Part shown: positions 26,243 to 35,831 of the stretch, one piece after another
Position numbering within the stretch: the first letter of the stretch is position 1
How the letters are laid out: each line of letters starts with the position of its first letter
DNA from: Actinomycetes bacterium
Lineage (GTDB): Bacteria > Actinomycetota > Acidimicrobiia > Acidimicrobiales > Palsa-688
Direction of reading: 5' to 3'
DNA length: 64,000 nucleotides
Assembly: GCA_021808665.1 (NCBI GenBank)
Contig: JAKBBA010000013.1
Coordinates: forward strand, 1 to 64,000
Program-made: the position numbers and the translations under genes
Notes under the pieces: model-generated
The model's database searches: none
What the model was told of the DNA's origin: nothing
What the model saw: the letters and a program-made list of their open reading frames with translations, nothing else

Positions 26243-28537
26243 CTACTGGCGGGACATCTGCGCGCGCGCCGCAGCTTCCAGGGCCTCGCTTTCGGCGGCC
26301 TGGGAGCGGTCGGGGACCTCGAAGACTACCCGTGTGATGGTCCCGGCGAAAGCGAAAGGCGCCTCGTAGTCGTCGCACGACGGCGAACCGGGGTCGGAGC
26401 CGATGTCCATTCCGAGGGTGGAGAGCATCCTCAGCACGCCGGGGATGTGCACCGTCTCACCGTGAGCGCCGTCGAGGGAGACCGACGCCGACGCGTGGTT
26501 GGCGTCCCTGTCGAATTTCACTCCGACGGTGCACTGACCTGGTGGGAGGCGCCCGGGTGACACGGCCTGGTAGTGGCGGCCGTAGAGGTTGTAGTCGAAG
26601 ACGGCTCTGGCGTCGCGGACATAAAGGCACATTCCGCTGGTGACCGAGCCGTAGGACACGACCACCCCGTCCTCTTCGCCTGACGGCCTGTCGATCTGGG
26701 CGTTGATCGTGAACGACCGGGCTCCCAGCGGCGGAGCGGCGTCGGAGTTGACGTGGGAAACCGGCGGCAGGAACACGAAACGCCGGCCGATCTCAACCAG
26801 CCGTCGTTTGCCGGCCATCCCGAAAAGCTCCCCGCTGCGCTCGTCTAGGGGTAGCACCCCGTGACGTCCGGCTTCGCTCCACCAGCGTTCGACCATCTCG
26901 CGGAGCTTGTCGGGATGCGACTCCGCCAGGTCGTGGCACTCGGAGAAGTCCTCGTCGAGATGGTAAAGCTCCCAGGTGTCGTCGTCGAATGCGGTCCCGC
27001 GTTGGTGGAACGCTACGGCCTTCCAGCCGTCGTGGTAGATGCCGCGATGGCCGAGCATCTCGAAATGCTGGACCTTCTTGCGTGTAGGTTCGCTTCCGGC
27101 GCCGGAAGCGAACGTGTAGGCGATGCTCGTGCCGGTGATCGGCTGCTGGGCGACGCCGCGGTACACCTCAGGTGGGGCCACTCCTGCCACTTCCAGCACG
27201 GTCGGGGCGATGTCGCTGACATGGCAGAACTGGGTTCGGACTGACCCCCGCTCGGCGATTCCTGTGGGCCAGGCGACTATCAGCGGGTCGCGAACGCCTC
27301 CGCCGTGGGTGTTCTGCTTGTAACGCTTGAGAGGGGTGTTACCCGCCTGGGCCCATCCCCACGGGTAGTTGTTGTTCGCCCGGGGGCCTCCGACGTCGTC
27401 GAGACGCTCCAGGCTTTCGGGGAGGGTTTCGGGCGCCCCGTTGAAGAAGTGGATGGAGTCGACCATCCCGTTCGGCCCGCCCTCCTGGCTGGCGCCGTTG
27501 TCGGACATCAACACGAAGAGGGTGTTGTCCGCGACGCCGAGGGACCTGAGGCCATCGACTAGGCGCCCCACCTGAGCGTCGGTGTGGTCGAGGAACCCTG
27601 CGAAAGCCTCCTGCAGGCGCAGCGCCAAGCGGCGTTCGTCGTCGCTTAGGGTCGCCCATGGCCGCACCCCCGGGTTTGGGGGGGCAAGGTCGGTTCCGGC
27701 CGGGACGATGCCCAACTCGACTTGCCGGGCGAACCACGCCTCGCGCACGGCGTCCCAGCCCGCGTCGAAGCGACCCCGGTATTTGGCTAGGTACTCGGGT
27801 GGCGCTTGGTGCGGGGCGTGGGTGGCGCCGAAGCAGAAATACATGAAGAAAGGTCGCGTCGGAGCGTTCGAACGCTGATCTCTCAGCATCGCCAATGCCT
27901 GGTCGACGAGGTCCTCGGAGACGTGGTAGCCGTCCTCGGGACCGTAGGGGGTGGGTATCGGGTGGTTGTCGCAGTACAGCTCCGGGTAGAACTGGCTGGT
28001 CTCGCCCTGCATGAACCCGTAGAAGCGGTCGAATCCCCGTCGCAGCGGCCAGTCGTCGAAGGGTCCAGCGGCCGAGGTCTCCTCCATGGGGGTGAGATGC
28101 CACTTCCCGACGGCGAACGTCGAGTAGCCGGCCGTGCTCAGAAGCTCGGCGAGAGTCGCCGCGCTGGGCGGTATCCTGCCGGTGCAGTTGGGGAAGCCGC
28201 TCGTCCAGTTGGACAGGCCGCGCATGCCGACTGCATGGTGGTTGCGTCCTGTCAGAAGCGCTGCGCGCGTGGGCGAGCAGAGAGCTGTCGTGTGGAAGCT
28301 GTTGTAGCGCAGACCGCCGGCGGCGAGGGCGTCGATGTTCGGGGTTTCGATGCTCGACCCGTAGCAGCCGAGATGAGAGAAACCGGTGTCGTCGAGAACG
28401 ACGACCACCACGTTCGGGGCGCCCGGCGCCGGTTTGGCCCTGGGCGGCCAGTCGGGCGTGGACTCGGCGACGGTACGACCGATCACACCGTTCCAAGAGG
28501 GCGGCTGAGGCCAACTTGCAGTCGAGGGGGTGTTCAC
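26243..28537 (-). CDS. Arylsulfatase (type I, formylglycine)
   Basis: 764 residues. The metal-binding start (VVVVVLDDTGFSHLGCYG) is followed by the formylglycine signature C-S-P-T-R at residues 87-91, so Cys87 should be oxidised by a formylglycine-generating enzyme (not in the window). GKWHL and MSDNGAS are further catalytic blocks. After about 560 residues a C-terminal beta domain follows, as in long arylsulfatases. No signal peptide is visible, so it likely acts inside the cell on imported sulfate esters. Its start overlaps the transporter permease by 4 bp, tying import to hydrolysis. Confidence 0.92.
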   Translation of the reverse strand: MNTPSTASWPQPPSWNGVIGRTVAESTPDWPPRAKPAPGAPNVVVVVLDDTGFSHLGCYGSSIETPNIDALAAGGLRYNSFHTTALCSPTRAALLTGRNHHAVGMRGLSNWTSGFPNCTGRIPPSAATLAELLSTAGYSTFAVGKWHLTPMEETSAAGPFDDWPLRRGFDRFYGFMQGETSQFYPELYCDNHPIPTPYGPEDGYHVSEDLVDQALAMLRDQRSNAPTRPFFMYFCFGATHAPHQAPPEYLAKYRGRFDAGWDAVREAWFARQVELGIVPAGTDLAPPNPGVRPWATLSDDERRLALRLQEAFAGFLDHTDAQVGRLVDGLRSLGVADNTLFVLMSDNGASQEGGPNGMVDSIHFFNGAPETLPESLERLDDVGGPRANNNYPWGWAQAGNTPLKRYKQNTHGGGVRDPLIVAWPTGIAERGSVRTQFCHVSDIAPTVLEVAGVAPPEVYRGVAQQPITGTSIAYTFASGAGSEPTRKKVQHFEMLGHRGIYHDGWKAVAFHQRGTAFDDDTWELYHLDEDFSECHDLAESHPDKLREMVERWWSEAGRHGVLPLDERSGELFGMAGKRRLVEIGRRFVFLPPVSHVNSDAAPPLGARSFTINAQIDRPSGEEDGVVVSYGSVTSGMCLYVRDARAVFDYNLYGRHYQAVSPGRLPPGQCTVGVKFDRDANHASASVSLDGAHGETVHIPGVLRMLSTLGMDIGSDPGSPSCDDYEAPFAFAGTITRVVFEVPDRSQAAESEALEAAARAQMSRQ

Positions 28538-29430
28538 TGGCCGCCTCCCTGGGTGCCGGCGAGCTCTATCGCCCGCCAGCGCAGCAGCCTGTTCTCCAAA
28601 GCCCGGACGATGGCCGACACTGCCAAGGCGACGATCACGAGGAGTATCAGACCCCCGAAGAACCCGGTGGTGTCGAAGCTGCCCATCTTGAGGGCCAGGT
28701 AGCCACCGAGGCCGTCGCTGCCGGTGAGCATCTCTCCGACTACAGCTCCGAGGAACGCGTAGGTGAGAGCCAGCTGCAGGCCCGCGAATATCGACGGGGC
28801 TGCGGAGGGCAGCACGAACTTGAAGAACCTTTCACGCCTGGACGCTCCGAGCACCCGGGACAAGAGCAGGTGGTCACGGTTCACGCCTTGCAACCCTGCG
28901 TAGGTGTTGAAAGCGACGATGAAGAAGCTGAGGCTGACGATGAGGACGATCCGGCTCAGCGAGCCGAGACCGAACCAAAGCACGAACAGCGGGGCGAGCG
29001 CGATCCGGGGTATCGAGTTGAAGCCGGTCATGAAAGGCCGGACTATCACGTCGAACGCTTTGAACTCGGCCAGCAGGTAGCCGCCCGCAAGTCCCAGTAT
29101 CGCCGACAGGGCGAACCCCACGAAGGTTTCGTAGAGGGTCGTGCCGATCAGCCCAAGCAGGCCGCCGCCGTCCACCCCGTGCCAGAAGGACGGGAAGTAC
29201 TGCGACGGCTCGCTGACGAAAGCCGGGTTGAGCACTTTTGTCGCGGCGAGCAGCTGCCAAGACCCGAACAACGCTACGAGCAGGGCAAGCTGGATCACCC
29301 GCACTGTAACTGACGTTCGGGCCCTTCGGGAGCGTTGACGGCCTGACGCGTTCTTGTCTAGCCGTCTTGGCACAGCGACGTCGTTTCGGACCGTCGCGTC
29401 TGCCTCCAGGTTCGCTTCGAGCTGTGTCAT
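28534..29430 (-). CDS. ABC transporter permease, sulfonate/nitrate/taurine (SsuC/TauC) type
   Basis: 298 residues with about six membrane helices and the coupling segment EAFKDV-like EFKAFDVIVRPFMTGFNSIPRIALAPLFVLWFG in the middle, typical of SsuC/TauC permeases. The ATG at 29430 overlaps the ATPase stop as ATGA; an upstream in-frame start at 29463 is less likely. With the next two genes upstream it makes an importer for a sulfur-containing organic anion (inference from the neighbouring sulfatases). Confidence 0.9.
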   Translation of the reverse strand: MTQLEANLEADATVRNDVAVPRRLDKNASGRQRSRRARTSVTVRVIQLALLVALFGSWQLLAATKVLNPAFVSEPSQYFPSFWHGVDGGGLLGLIGTTLYETFVGFALSAILGLAGGYLLAEFKAFDVIVRPFMTGFNSIPRIALAPLFVLWFGLGSLSRIVLIVSLSFFIVAFNTYAGLQGVNRDHLLLSRVLGASRRERFFKFVLPSAAPSIFAGLQLALTYAFLGAVVGEMLTGSDGLGGYLALKMGSFDTTGFFGGLILLVIVALAVSAIVRALENRLLRWRAIELAGTQGGGQ

Positions 29431-30275
29431 TGGCGGACCACCTCCTCGCTTAGCTCGCTCCACAACTGCTGGTACATCCGGTGGTAGGCCTCCTCGGACT
29501 GCAGGGTCACGACCGAGCGGGGTCTGGGAAGGTCCACCTCGAAGACCCGTTTGATGCGTCCCGGCCGGGCCGTCATCAAGACGACCCTGTCAGCCAGGCT
29601 GATCGCCTCCGACAGGTCGTGGGTGATCAGCACCACCGTGGCACCGAGCCCGGCCCACAGCTGGCTGAACGTGTCCTGGAGCAGCAGCTTGGTCTGCGCG
29701 TCCAGGGCGGAGAACGGCTCGTCGAGCATCAGCAGGTCCGGTCGGGTGGCAAGCGTGCGGGCGATCGCCACTCTCTGGCGCATGCCCTGGGACAGCTGAG
29801 CCGGGTAGGCGTTTGCGCTGTCAGCCAGGCCGACTGAGGCGAGAAGCTCCTCGGCGCGCCGGCGGCGCTCCGTCTTAGCCACGCCGGCGATCTCCAAAGC
29901 CAGTTCGGCGTTGCCGAGCACGGTTCTCCACGGCAGTAGAGCGTCACGGGCGAAGAGATAGCCCACCTCGGGATCGCCGACCTTGGGGCGCCCGCCGTGC
30001 ACTTGGACGATTCCCACCTCGGCGCGAACCAGGCCTGCCACGAGGTTGAGTAGGGTCGTCTTGCCGCAACCCGACGGACCCACGATTGCCACGAACTCGC
30101 CTCGACGGATCTCCAAGTCGATGCCTTCGAGCACAGGACGGCGCGAGCCGTCAGGCGCGGCGAAGGAGTGCGAAACTCCTGCGATTCGAACGACGCCGCC
30201 GCCCGGAACCTGGGTAGTCGAGAGAGTCCCCTCCGGCCCTTGGATGGTTTCGCCGGTCACCCCCCAGCTCGTCAT
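29427..30275 (-). CDS. ABC transporter ATP-binding protein, sulfonate/nitrate/taurine (SsuB/TauB) type
   Basis: 282 residues. Walker A GPSGCGKTT at residues 66-74, signature LSQGMRQRVAIAR, Walker B LLMLDEPFSALD, and the switch histidine in LITHDLSEA. The C-terminal tail has the DLPRPRS segment common in SsuB/TauB proteins. Both ends overlap neighbours by 4 bp, so it is made with its permease and binding protein. Confidence 0.92.
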   Translation of the reverse strand: MTSWGVTGETIQGPEGTLSTTQVPGGGVVRIAGVSHSFAAPDGSRRPVLEGIDLEIRRGEFVAIVGPSGCGKTTLLNLVAGLVRAEVGIVQVHGGRPKVGDPEVGYLFARDALLPWRTVLGNAELALEIAGVAKTERRRRAEELLASVGLADSANAYPAQLSQGMRQRVAIARTLATRPDLLMLDEPFSALDAQTKLLLQDTFSQLWAGLGATVVLITHDLSEAISLADRVVLMTARPGRIKRVFEVDLPRPRSVVTLQSEEAYHRMYQQLWSELSEEVVRQ

Positions 30276-31525
30276 GACACCCCGGCCGCGGCTGCCGCCG
30301 CCGTCACCTGCGCCTCGGTGGTCGGGATGCTAGCCGAGTACCACTGGCCTACGGGAATCGTGTGTGAGAGCAATCCCACCTTCACCCAGAAGCTCATGAC
30401 AGTGGCCGTACCGGTCTCGCCTCCGGGTTCGCTGGCCACTTCGAGGGGAAGGGCGTAGGCGAAGAACTTGGCTGCGCCGGCCCCCTCCTCGAAGGACGCC
30501 AGGTCCTTCTCGGCTTGCAGCGTTGCGATGAGCTTGGTGAGGTTCGCCGGGTTGTGCATCCACACGTCAGCTTCGTCCATCGCCAGTTGGAATTTCGCTG
30601 CGATGCCGGGGTGGGCGCTGAGCCACCCGTTGCGAGCCCACATGCCCGATCCGGCGTTACCCGCGAGAGTTCCGAGCAGACCTCCCGCCGCCTGGAGCTG
30701 CGAAGTGGAGCTCGTGTTGAACAGCAGCTTGCCGCCCAAAGAGTTGACGAGGTAGTAGCCAAGGTCGGGTGAAACCATGGCAGCGGCAACCCGGTTGGCT
30801 TCCAGGGCGCTTATCGCGTTGGCGGGCAAGCCACCCAGAGCGGCGTAAGAGACGCCGCTGGTGCCGAGACCGGCCGAGACGGCCGTCTGCTGGAGGAAGT
30901 AGTAGGACGACGAGCCGAGAGACACCACCCCGACAGGCTTACCCTTTAGGTACTGCACGCTCGCAGGGAAAGTGGTCGGCGCAGCGGACCCTTTCGGGGC
31001 GATCAGCTGCCAGCCGCCTTTGATGGCACCGGAGATGAGCGTGAGGCCCACGCCCTTTTCGAGGAGAGGACCCGCCAGGGACAGGTCGCCCATGGCAACA
31101 TCCGCGCTGCCGTTCGCGAGGGCAGCGAACGCGACCGGCCCACCACTGGTGATGCCGATGACGTGGGCGTCGATCCCGTTCTTGGCGAAGAAGCCTTCGG
31201 CGGCGGCGACGTAGGGAAGCCACGTGTAGAACGACCCGAGGTAGATCTCCAGGTTCAGTGGCACAGCAGGCCCGGAGGTGGTCGGGGCGGCCGTCGCTGA
31301 GCTGCCGGTCGCCGTGGTGGCGCTGGAGGTGGAGCTGTGACTTGAGCTGCTGCACGCTGACAGGCCGGCAGCCAGCAGTGCTAGGGCTCCCAGACCCCCA
31401 GCCAGACGCCGGCGAGCGCCAAACGGCCTCTGGCTCCAGTGCCGGCGCCCACCCGAACCGGACCCGTCTGGGCGTCCGATTTGATCGGCGACGACAGCGC
31501 TGCTTGGGACGGTGACTTCGTTCAT
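30272..31525 (-). CDS. ABC transporter substrate-binding lipoprotein, sulfonate/NMT1 type
   Basis: 417 residues: a long basic N-terminus (about 40 residues), a hydrophobic signal and lipobox LSAC, a Ser/Thr/Ala linker, then a type 2 binding fold of the NMT1/SsuA class (YLGSFYTWLPYVAAAEGFFAKNG; ADVAMGDLS). It should capture a small anion outside the membrane. A strong site (AAAGGGAGGCACAAG) precedes the ATG. The gap to the upstream synthetase is only 23 bp. Confidence 0.88.
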   Translation of the reverse strand: MNEVTVPSSAVVADQIGRPDGSGSGGRRHWSQRPFGARRRLAGGLGALALLAAGLSACSSSSHSSTSSATTATGSSATAAPTTSGPAVPLNLEIYLGSFYTWLPYVAAAEGFFAKNGIDAHVIGITSGGPVAFAALANGSADVAMGDLSLAGPLLEKGVGLTLISGAIKGGWQLIAPKGSAAPTTFPASVQYLKGKPVGVVSLGSSSYYFLQQTAVSAGLGTSGVSYAALGGLPANAISALEANRVAAAMVSPDLGYYLVNSLGGKLLFNTSSTSQLQAAGGLLGTLAGNAGSGMWARNGWLSAHPGIAAKFQLAMDEADVWMHNPANLTKLIATLQAEKDLASFEEGAGAAKFFAYALPLEVASEPGGETGTATVMSFWVKVGLLSHTIPVGQWYSASIPTTEAQVTAAAAAAGVS

Positions 31526-31548
31526 CTTGTGCCTCCCTTTAGGGAACT

Positions 31549-33693
31549 CTATCCCTGGATCGTGTTGGTGTCTTGTGCCTGGTTCGGTTCAGATCGCACG
31601 GCAAGGGCGTCCACGGCGACGAGCCCCCCGGCAGCGGTCACTAGGACCGGGTTTACGTCCACCTCGGTGACGGCCGCGTCCGCGCCGAGCAATGATTCCA
31701 GCGCCAGCAGCGCAGCGCCGAGGGCTTCGGCCCCGACCGGTATTCCCGCGAGGAGGGCCACCTGCTCGCACATCACTTGGAGGCTTCGAGCTGACAGCGG
31801 GAGCAGTCCGGCCACTCTGCGAACGGCGACGTCCTCGACCCTGCCGCCTCCCGGGCCGACGAGGATCACGGGACCCCACTCCTTGTGACGCAAGGCTCCC
31901 AACGAGAACATCCCGACGTGACTGACCATCGGCTCGACGACCAGACGAGCTGTGGTCAGTCCTAACTCCGCCGCCCTGTCCGAGAGCACTTCCAAAGCCC
32001 TTCTCAAGGCGGCAGCGTCGGTCAGGTCGCCGGCGAGGAGCCCCAGGCGGGCCCGGTGGGGCGCCCCGGGATGGTCGACCTTAGCGATCCACGGTGCGGG
32101 CAGGCCACGCTCGGCGACGACTTCGACTAGTCGCTCGGGGTCGTCGCCGGCGACCATATCGACATAGGGCATGCCAGCCTTGGCGAGCCAGGGAGCGAGG
32201 ACGGCTTCGCTCAGAATTTGACCACGCCATTCAGATCCCTTTGCGGAGTCGACGGCCCGGGGGTCGCCATCGCCTTGGCTGCGTTGTCGCGTTACGTCCA
32301 AAAGGTCCTCGGGCAACACCGGCCGGCGAGGTTGGGCGACAAGGGACCTCGCGAGAGCCGGGATGCTGCCCACGACCCGGCCGGTGGAGGCTAAGCCTTC
32401 CACCTCGCCTTCGGGGGCTCCGGCCCACACCAGCCAGGCCGGGTCGGGACGGTCCGCCAGGGTTCCGGCGAGCGCCCGGTAGGCGTCGACCATCTGGTCG
32501 CCGAAGGTAAAGTACAGCACCGTTGCGTCGACAGCTTCGTCGGCGGCGACCACCGAGATGACCTCGTCCAACCGGTCCAGGTTGGCGAAGAACATCCCGG
32601 TCAGGTCGACGGGGTTGGAGTCACCGGCCAGCGGGATGCCCAGGGAGCGCAACGCACTCCGGCTGCTCTGGGAGAGCGAAGGGACGCTAGCCTGCACTCC
32701 GAGCTGGTCGGAGATCATCGCCCCGCCACCCCCCGACATGGTGATCACGCCAAGTCCTGGCCGTGACGGGAGGAGGACGGGTCTGCTCAAAGCGGTGACG
32801 GCCTCGGCGAATGACTCTTCGTCTCCAACCAGGGTGACCCCGTCGTCTCTTGCGGCGGCCTCGAACATTTCCGCCTCGCCCGCCGCCGACGCCGTGTGGG
32901 AAAGTGCCGCGCGCTGGGCCGCCTCGGAACGTCCGACCTTGAGGGCTACGACCTGGCAGCCCGCATCCCGGGCTCCACGGCAGGCGTCACGCCAAGCTTC
33001 CACGTCGCGAACGCCTTCCAGGTAACAGCCGACCACCTTGACTTCCGGTCTCGCTGATACGTACGCGACGAGGTCGGCGGCGCCCAGGGCCGCCTCGTTG
33101 CCCGTGCTCGCGTAGAAGGAGAACCCGACGCCTCGCCGGCGAAGGTGCTCGGCCAGTATGAAACCCATAGCCCCCGACTGACTGACGAGTGCTACCGGCC
33201 CGTTGCGACGGGGTCGGTTGAGGAAGGCCGAGACTGACACGACCACGTTCGCTGGTGCGCTCACCAGGCCGAGACAGTTGGGGCCGAGCATGGGCATCAT
33301 CCCTGCCGCTTCCACCAGGCGCCGCTGCAGTTCGGCACCCTCGGCGCCGTCCTCGGCGAAACCCGACGAGAACACGATTGCCGAACCGACACCCGCCGCG
33401 GAGGCTTCGGCGACGATCCCCACCGCGCCAGCCGCTGGTACGGCGACGACCAGGAGGTCCACGGGCCCGGCTGAGCTGAAGTCGTCGAAAGCTTCGACTC
33501 CGGGTTCCTCGTGGTTGGGCCGATATGCCAGGACGTCGCCGTCGAAGCCGCCCGCCCGCAAGAAGCGGTAGGCCATCTGCCCCCACGCTCTAGGCCGGGC
33601 TGACAGCCCGGCTATGGCAACCCGCCGGGGGAACATCAGCCTGTCAAGCGTCGAAGTTCCCACGGCAGCAGCCGTCTTTTCTGATGTGCTCAC
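31549..33693 (-). CDS. NDP-forming acyl-CoA synthetase (acetate-CoA ligase family, fused alpha-beta)
   Basis: 714 residues: an N-terminal CoA-binding Rossmann domain (FPRRVAIAGLSARP), the succinyl-CoA-ligase-like middle with the phosphohistidine region (ALSHTASAAGE), and a C-terminal ATP-grasp domain from about residue 490 (EAVLAPWLAKAGMPYVD; VEPMV; EVDVNPVLV). It forms acyl-CoA from a carboxylate, CoA and NTP via phosphohistidine. Its place between an alkylsulfatase gene and a transporter suggests activation of the carboxylic acid that follows alkyl-sulfate cleavage and oxidation (inference). Confidence 0.88.
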   Translation of the reverse strand: MSTSEKTAAAVGTSTLDRLMFPRRVAIAGLSARPRAWGQMAYRFLRAGGFDGDVLAYRPNHEEPGVEAFDDFSSAGPVDLLVVAVPAAGAVGIVAEASAAGVGSAIVFSSGFAEDGAEGAELQRRLVEAAGMMPMLGPNCLGLVSAPANVVVSVSAFLNRPRRNGPVALVSQSGAMGFILAEHLRRRGVGFSFYASTGNEAALGAADLVAYVSARPEVKVVGCYLEGVRDVEAWRDACRGARDAGCQVVALKVGRSEAAQRAALSHTASAAGEAEMFEAAARDDGVTLVGDEESFAEAVTALSRPVLLPSRPGLGVITMSGGGGAMISDQLGVQASVPSLSQSSRSALRSLGIPLAGDSNPVDLTGMFFANLDRLDEVISVVAADEAVDATVLYFTFGDQMVDAYRALAGTLADRPDPAWLVWAGAPEGEVEGLASTGRVVGSIPALARSLVAQPRRPVLPEDLLDVTRQRSQGDGDPRAVDSAKGSEWRGQILSEAVLAPWLAKAGMPYVDMVAGDDPERLVEVVAERGLPAPWIAKVDHPGAPHRARLGLLAGDLTDAAALRRALEVLSDRAAELGLTTARLVVEPMVSHVGMFSLGALRHKEWGPVILVGPGGGRVEDVAVRRVAGLLPLSARSLQVMCEQVALLAGIPVGAEALGAALLALESLLGADAAVTEVDVNPVLVTAAGGLVAVDALAVRSEPNQAQDTNTIQG

Positions 33694-35027
33694 GGCGTAG
33701 GGTCGTCCGGGGTGCCTGCTATCGAAGCGGAGACCGCGGCGGCCTCGCCGTATATCGCCTTGGCCATGAGAGACAGCTCGCCGTCCCGGCGGCGCCTATA
33801 GACCTCCGAGCGCGCCGTGTGCACGCCTGCAGATGTTGGCTCGGCTCTTGCTGCGATCTCCGCCAGGTGACAGGCGAGACGGTGATCTCCCTGTTGGGAC
33901 AGCTCGACCGCCCTCGACGCAAGCCGGTCCGCCCCACCGACCAGGGCTGACAGTTCGGTCGCCAGCTGCTCCGGCTGGGCTGGTTTGAGCTGGGACGGGT
34001 CCCCGTCCCACCAGCCGCCGTAGAGGCGCCAGATGTTGTGCAGTACGAACTCGGGCTCGTCGTAGGTGGCTTGCAGGTAAGGCCGTTCGGCCAGGGCCGG
34101 GTCCAATTTGACGGTAGCGAGGACCTCGTAGAGTGTCGCTCCGGCGTTCATCAAGTCGAGCGTCTGCACCACAAGGGACTCCAGCGCAGTGGCGATGTCG
34201 ATGAGGACCCGGTGGATCCTGTCACGGCCGGCTATGGGCAGGCCGTGCGCGGGCAGGAACAACTCCGGCTCTAAGGCTGCCATGGCGCGCATCGCCTTGG
34301 CCCACTCCAGCGGGTAGCGCTGTACTTTCTGGGGGTTACCGGCGTTGGGAAAGACCCACGTCAGAAAGTCGCCGCCGCAGATCGCCCGACTCTCGGGAAG
34401 CCACACCCAGGCGTGGTCGTCGGTCTCCCCCTTGTCGTGGTAGAGCATGGCTTCCCGCCCGCCGAGGTCGATTTCGAGGCGGTCCACGAAGCTGACGTTT
34501 GGCCAAACCCAGTCGACGGTCCACTTCTGAGCGTCCTGGCCGAGACTGCCGAGTCTCGCCCTTCCACGGAACTGCCTTGCGTTGATTCGATGGTTGTAAC
34601 CCTCGGTGGTGTCGTAGCGACGGAAGCGTTCCGCCACGTTTGCGTGGCCTACGACACGGGGGGTTCTGGCTCCTGTCTCGGCTGCCATCCGTGCGAACAT
34701 GGGCGCCCCACCGACATGGTCGAGGTGGCCGTGGGTGTAGACGATCGTGTCGACCGGGTCCTCCGACCATGCTCTAAGCGAGGTTTCGACCGCCGGCGCC
34801 AACCTCGCCGAGGACGTGTCGACCAGTGTCAGGCCTGAGCCGCCCTCTAGCGCTACAACGTGGGAGAAGGAAGCTACCAGCGCTACTCCGCTTCCGAAGT
34901 CGGCAAGTCCGGCGTCTACGGGGTTGGTCGTCTTGGACTGAGCCGCGTTGAACCCGCCGTCCCATCCCTCGTCGACGAGCCGGGCGGACCGTTGCAGCAG
35001 GTCGTCGGCGTAGGCATTGCCGGTCAC
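33690..35027 (-). CDS. Alkylsulfatase-like metallo-beta-lactamase-fold hydrolase
   Basis: A GTG-started 445-residue protein (RBS AAGGGAGGGA). The metal site is TH-G-H-L-D-H at residues 98-104, followed by GG, and GYNHRINARQFRG resembles SdsA/Pdf-type alkylsulfatases. A helical dimerisation-like domain follows from about residue 280. Classical SdsA1 is about 650 residues with a signal peptide and a C-terminal SCP2-like domain; this one lacks both and should be cytoplasmic. It would release sulfate from an alkyl ester. First gene of the minus-strand sulfur operon, divergent from a TetR gene over 120 bp. Confidence 0.8.
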   Translation of the reverse strand: MTGNAYADDLLQRSARLVDEGWDGGFNAAQSKTTNPVDAGLADFGSGVALVASFSHVVALEGGSGLTLVDTSSARLAPAVETSLRAWSEDPVDTIVYTHGHLDHVGGAPMFARMAAETGARTPRVVGHANVAERFRRYDTTEGYNHRINARQFRGRARLGSLGQDAQKWTVDWVWPNVSFVDRLEIDLGGREAMLYHDKGETDDHAWVWLPESRAICGGDFLTWVFPNAGNPQKVQRYPLEWAKAMRAMAALEPELFLPAHGLPIAGRDRIHRVLIDIATALESLVVQTLDLMNAGATLYEVLATVKLDPALAERPYLQATYDEPEFVLHNIWRLYGGWWDGDPSQLKPAQPEQLATELSALVGGADRLASRAVELSQQGDHRLACHLAEIAARAEPTSAGVHTARSEVYRRRRDGELSLMAKAIYGEAAAVSASIAGTPDDPTP

Positions 35028-35147
35028 CGGCGTCCCTCCCTTATTTAGCGTTCTGCTAGGGGAGAGAGTATCGCGCCTGGAGAGCCCACGTCAAGGAAGT
35101 AGGTCGGAATCCGCAAGTTCGCCGGTCGAGAGGCCATACTTGGCTGA

Positions 35148-35831
35148 ATGGGCGACGAGATGACACAGGTCACACCGGCGGCTGAAGTGGCAGCAACAGC
35201 TGAAGCGGCCGCAACGGCTGAGGCGGCGGTCGATACCGGCGGCGACACCCAGGGTGGGCGGGCGTCGACCGAGGCGGCTCTTGAGGAGGCCGCGATGTCG
35301 CTGTTGGCACGCGACGGAGTGCTGGCGGGTCTCAACCTTCGCGAGGTGGCCGACGAGGCCGGAGTGAACCGGGGCCTCGTCTACCACTACTTCGGCTCTA
35401 GGGGAAAGCTCCTCCGCCGTGCCCTTCGCCGACGCGGCGAAAGCTCCCTGCAGAAGATCAGGGAGATCGACCGCGTGCCCTTGGTGGACGGGCAGCTGCG
35501 GCTGCTACGCACCGTGCTCGACGATCCCGAACCGATCAAGCTCCGCACGCTTCTTCTCATCGACGGCACCGAGCGGATGCGGATGATGCCGCTGCGGGAG
35601 CGCACCCAGGGCCTCCTCAGCCAGGCGGTCCAAAGCGGCGAGCTCGACGCCGACCTCGACCGCCACGGCGTTCACGCCTTCTTGGTCACCGCCATCTACG
35701 GTTACGTCCTTTACCGAGAGGCGTTCGCCGCGGAGATGGGGGTGGCTCTACCCGAACTTGACGAGAGTTTCGCGAAAGTATACGAACGGGCGGTGCGATC
35801 TCTGGCTTCCCCACCCCCGGCCGCCACGTGA
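35148..35831 (+). CDS. TetR-family transcriptional regulator with Ala/Glu-rich N-terminal extension
   Basis: 227 residues. A repeated Ala/Glu/Thr stretch of about 40 residues precedes the helix-turn-helix (LEEAAMSLLARDGV, NLREVADEAGVNRGLVYHYFGSRGKLL). A helical ligand domain follows. A CATACT hexamer at 35135-35140 ends 7 bases before the ATG, which would give a leaderless message; the ATG at 35160 is an alternative start. The stop overlaps the crotonase start by 4 bp (GTGA). It probably controls both its own beta-oxidation-like operon and the divergent sulfatase operon. Confidence 0.88.
   Translation: MGDEMTQVTPAAEVAATAEAAATAEAAVDTGGDTQGGRASTEAALEEAAMSLLARDGVLAGLNLREVADEAGVNRGLVYHYFGSRGKLLRRALRRRGESSLQKIREIDRVPLVDGQLRLLRTVLDDPEPIKLRTLLLIDGTERMRMMPLRERTQGLLSQAVQSGELDADLDRHGVHAFLVTAIYGYVLYREAFAAEMGVALPELDESFAKVYERAVRSLASPPPAAT
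35181..35228 (+). repeat. 18-bp tandem repeat inside the TetR gene
   Basis: A unit beginning GCTGAAG-GGC and ending in GCAAC is present about 2.7 times in a row, encoding A-E-A-A-A-T-type hexapeptides in the N-terminal extension. In-frame copy-number change is possible without breaking the gene. Confidence 0.7.

Noticed and set aside
27339..28514. A 391-codon minus-strand open frame
   Set aside because: It is an Arg-rich shifted frame within the arylsulfatase gene.
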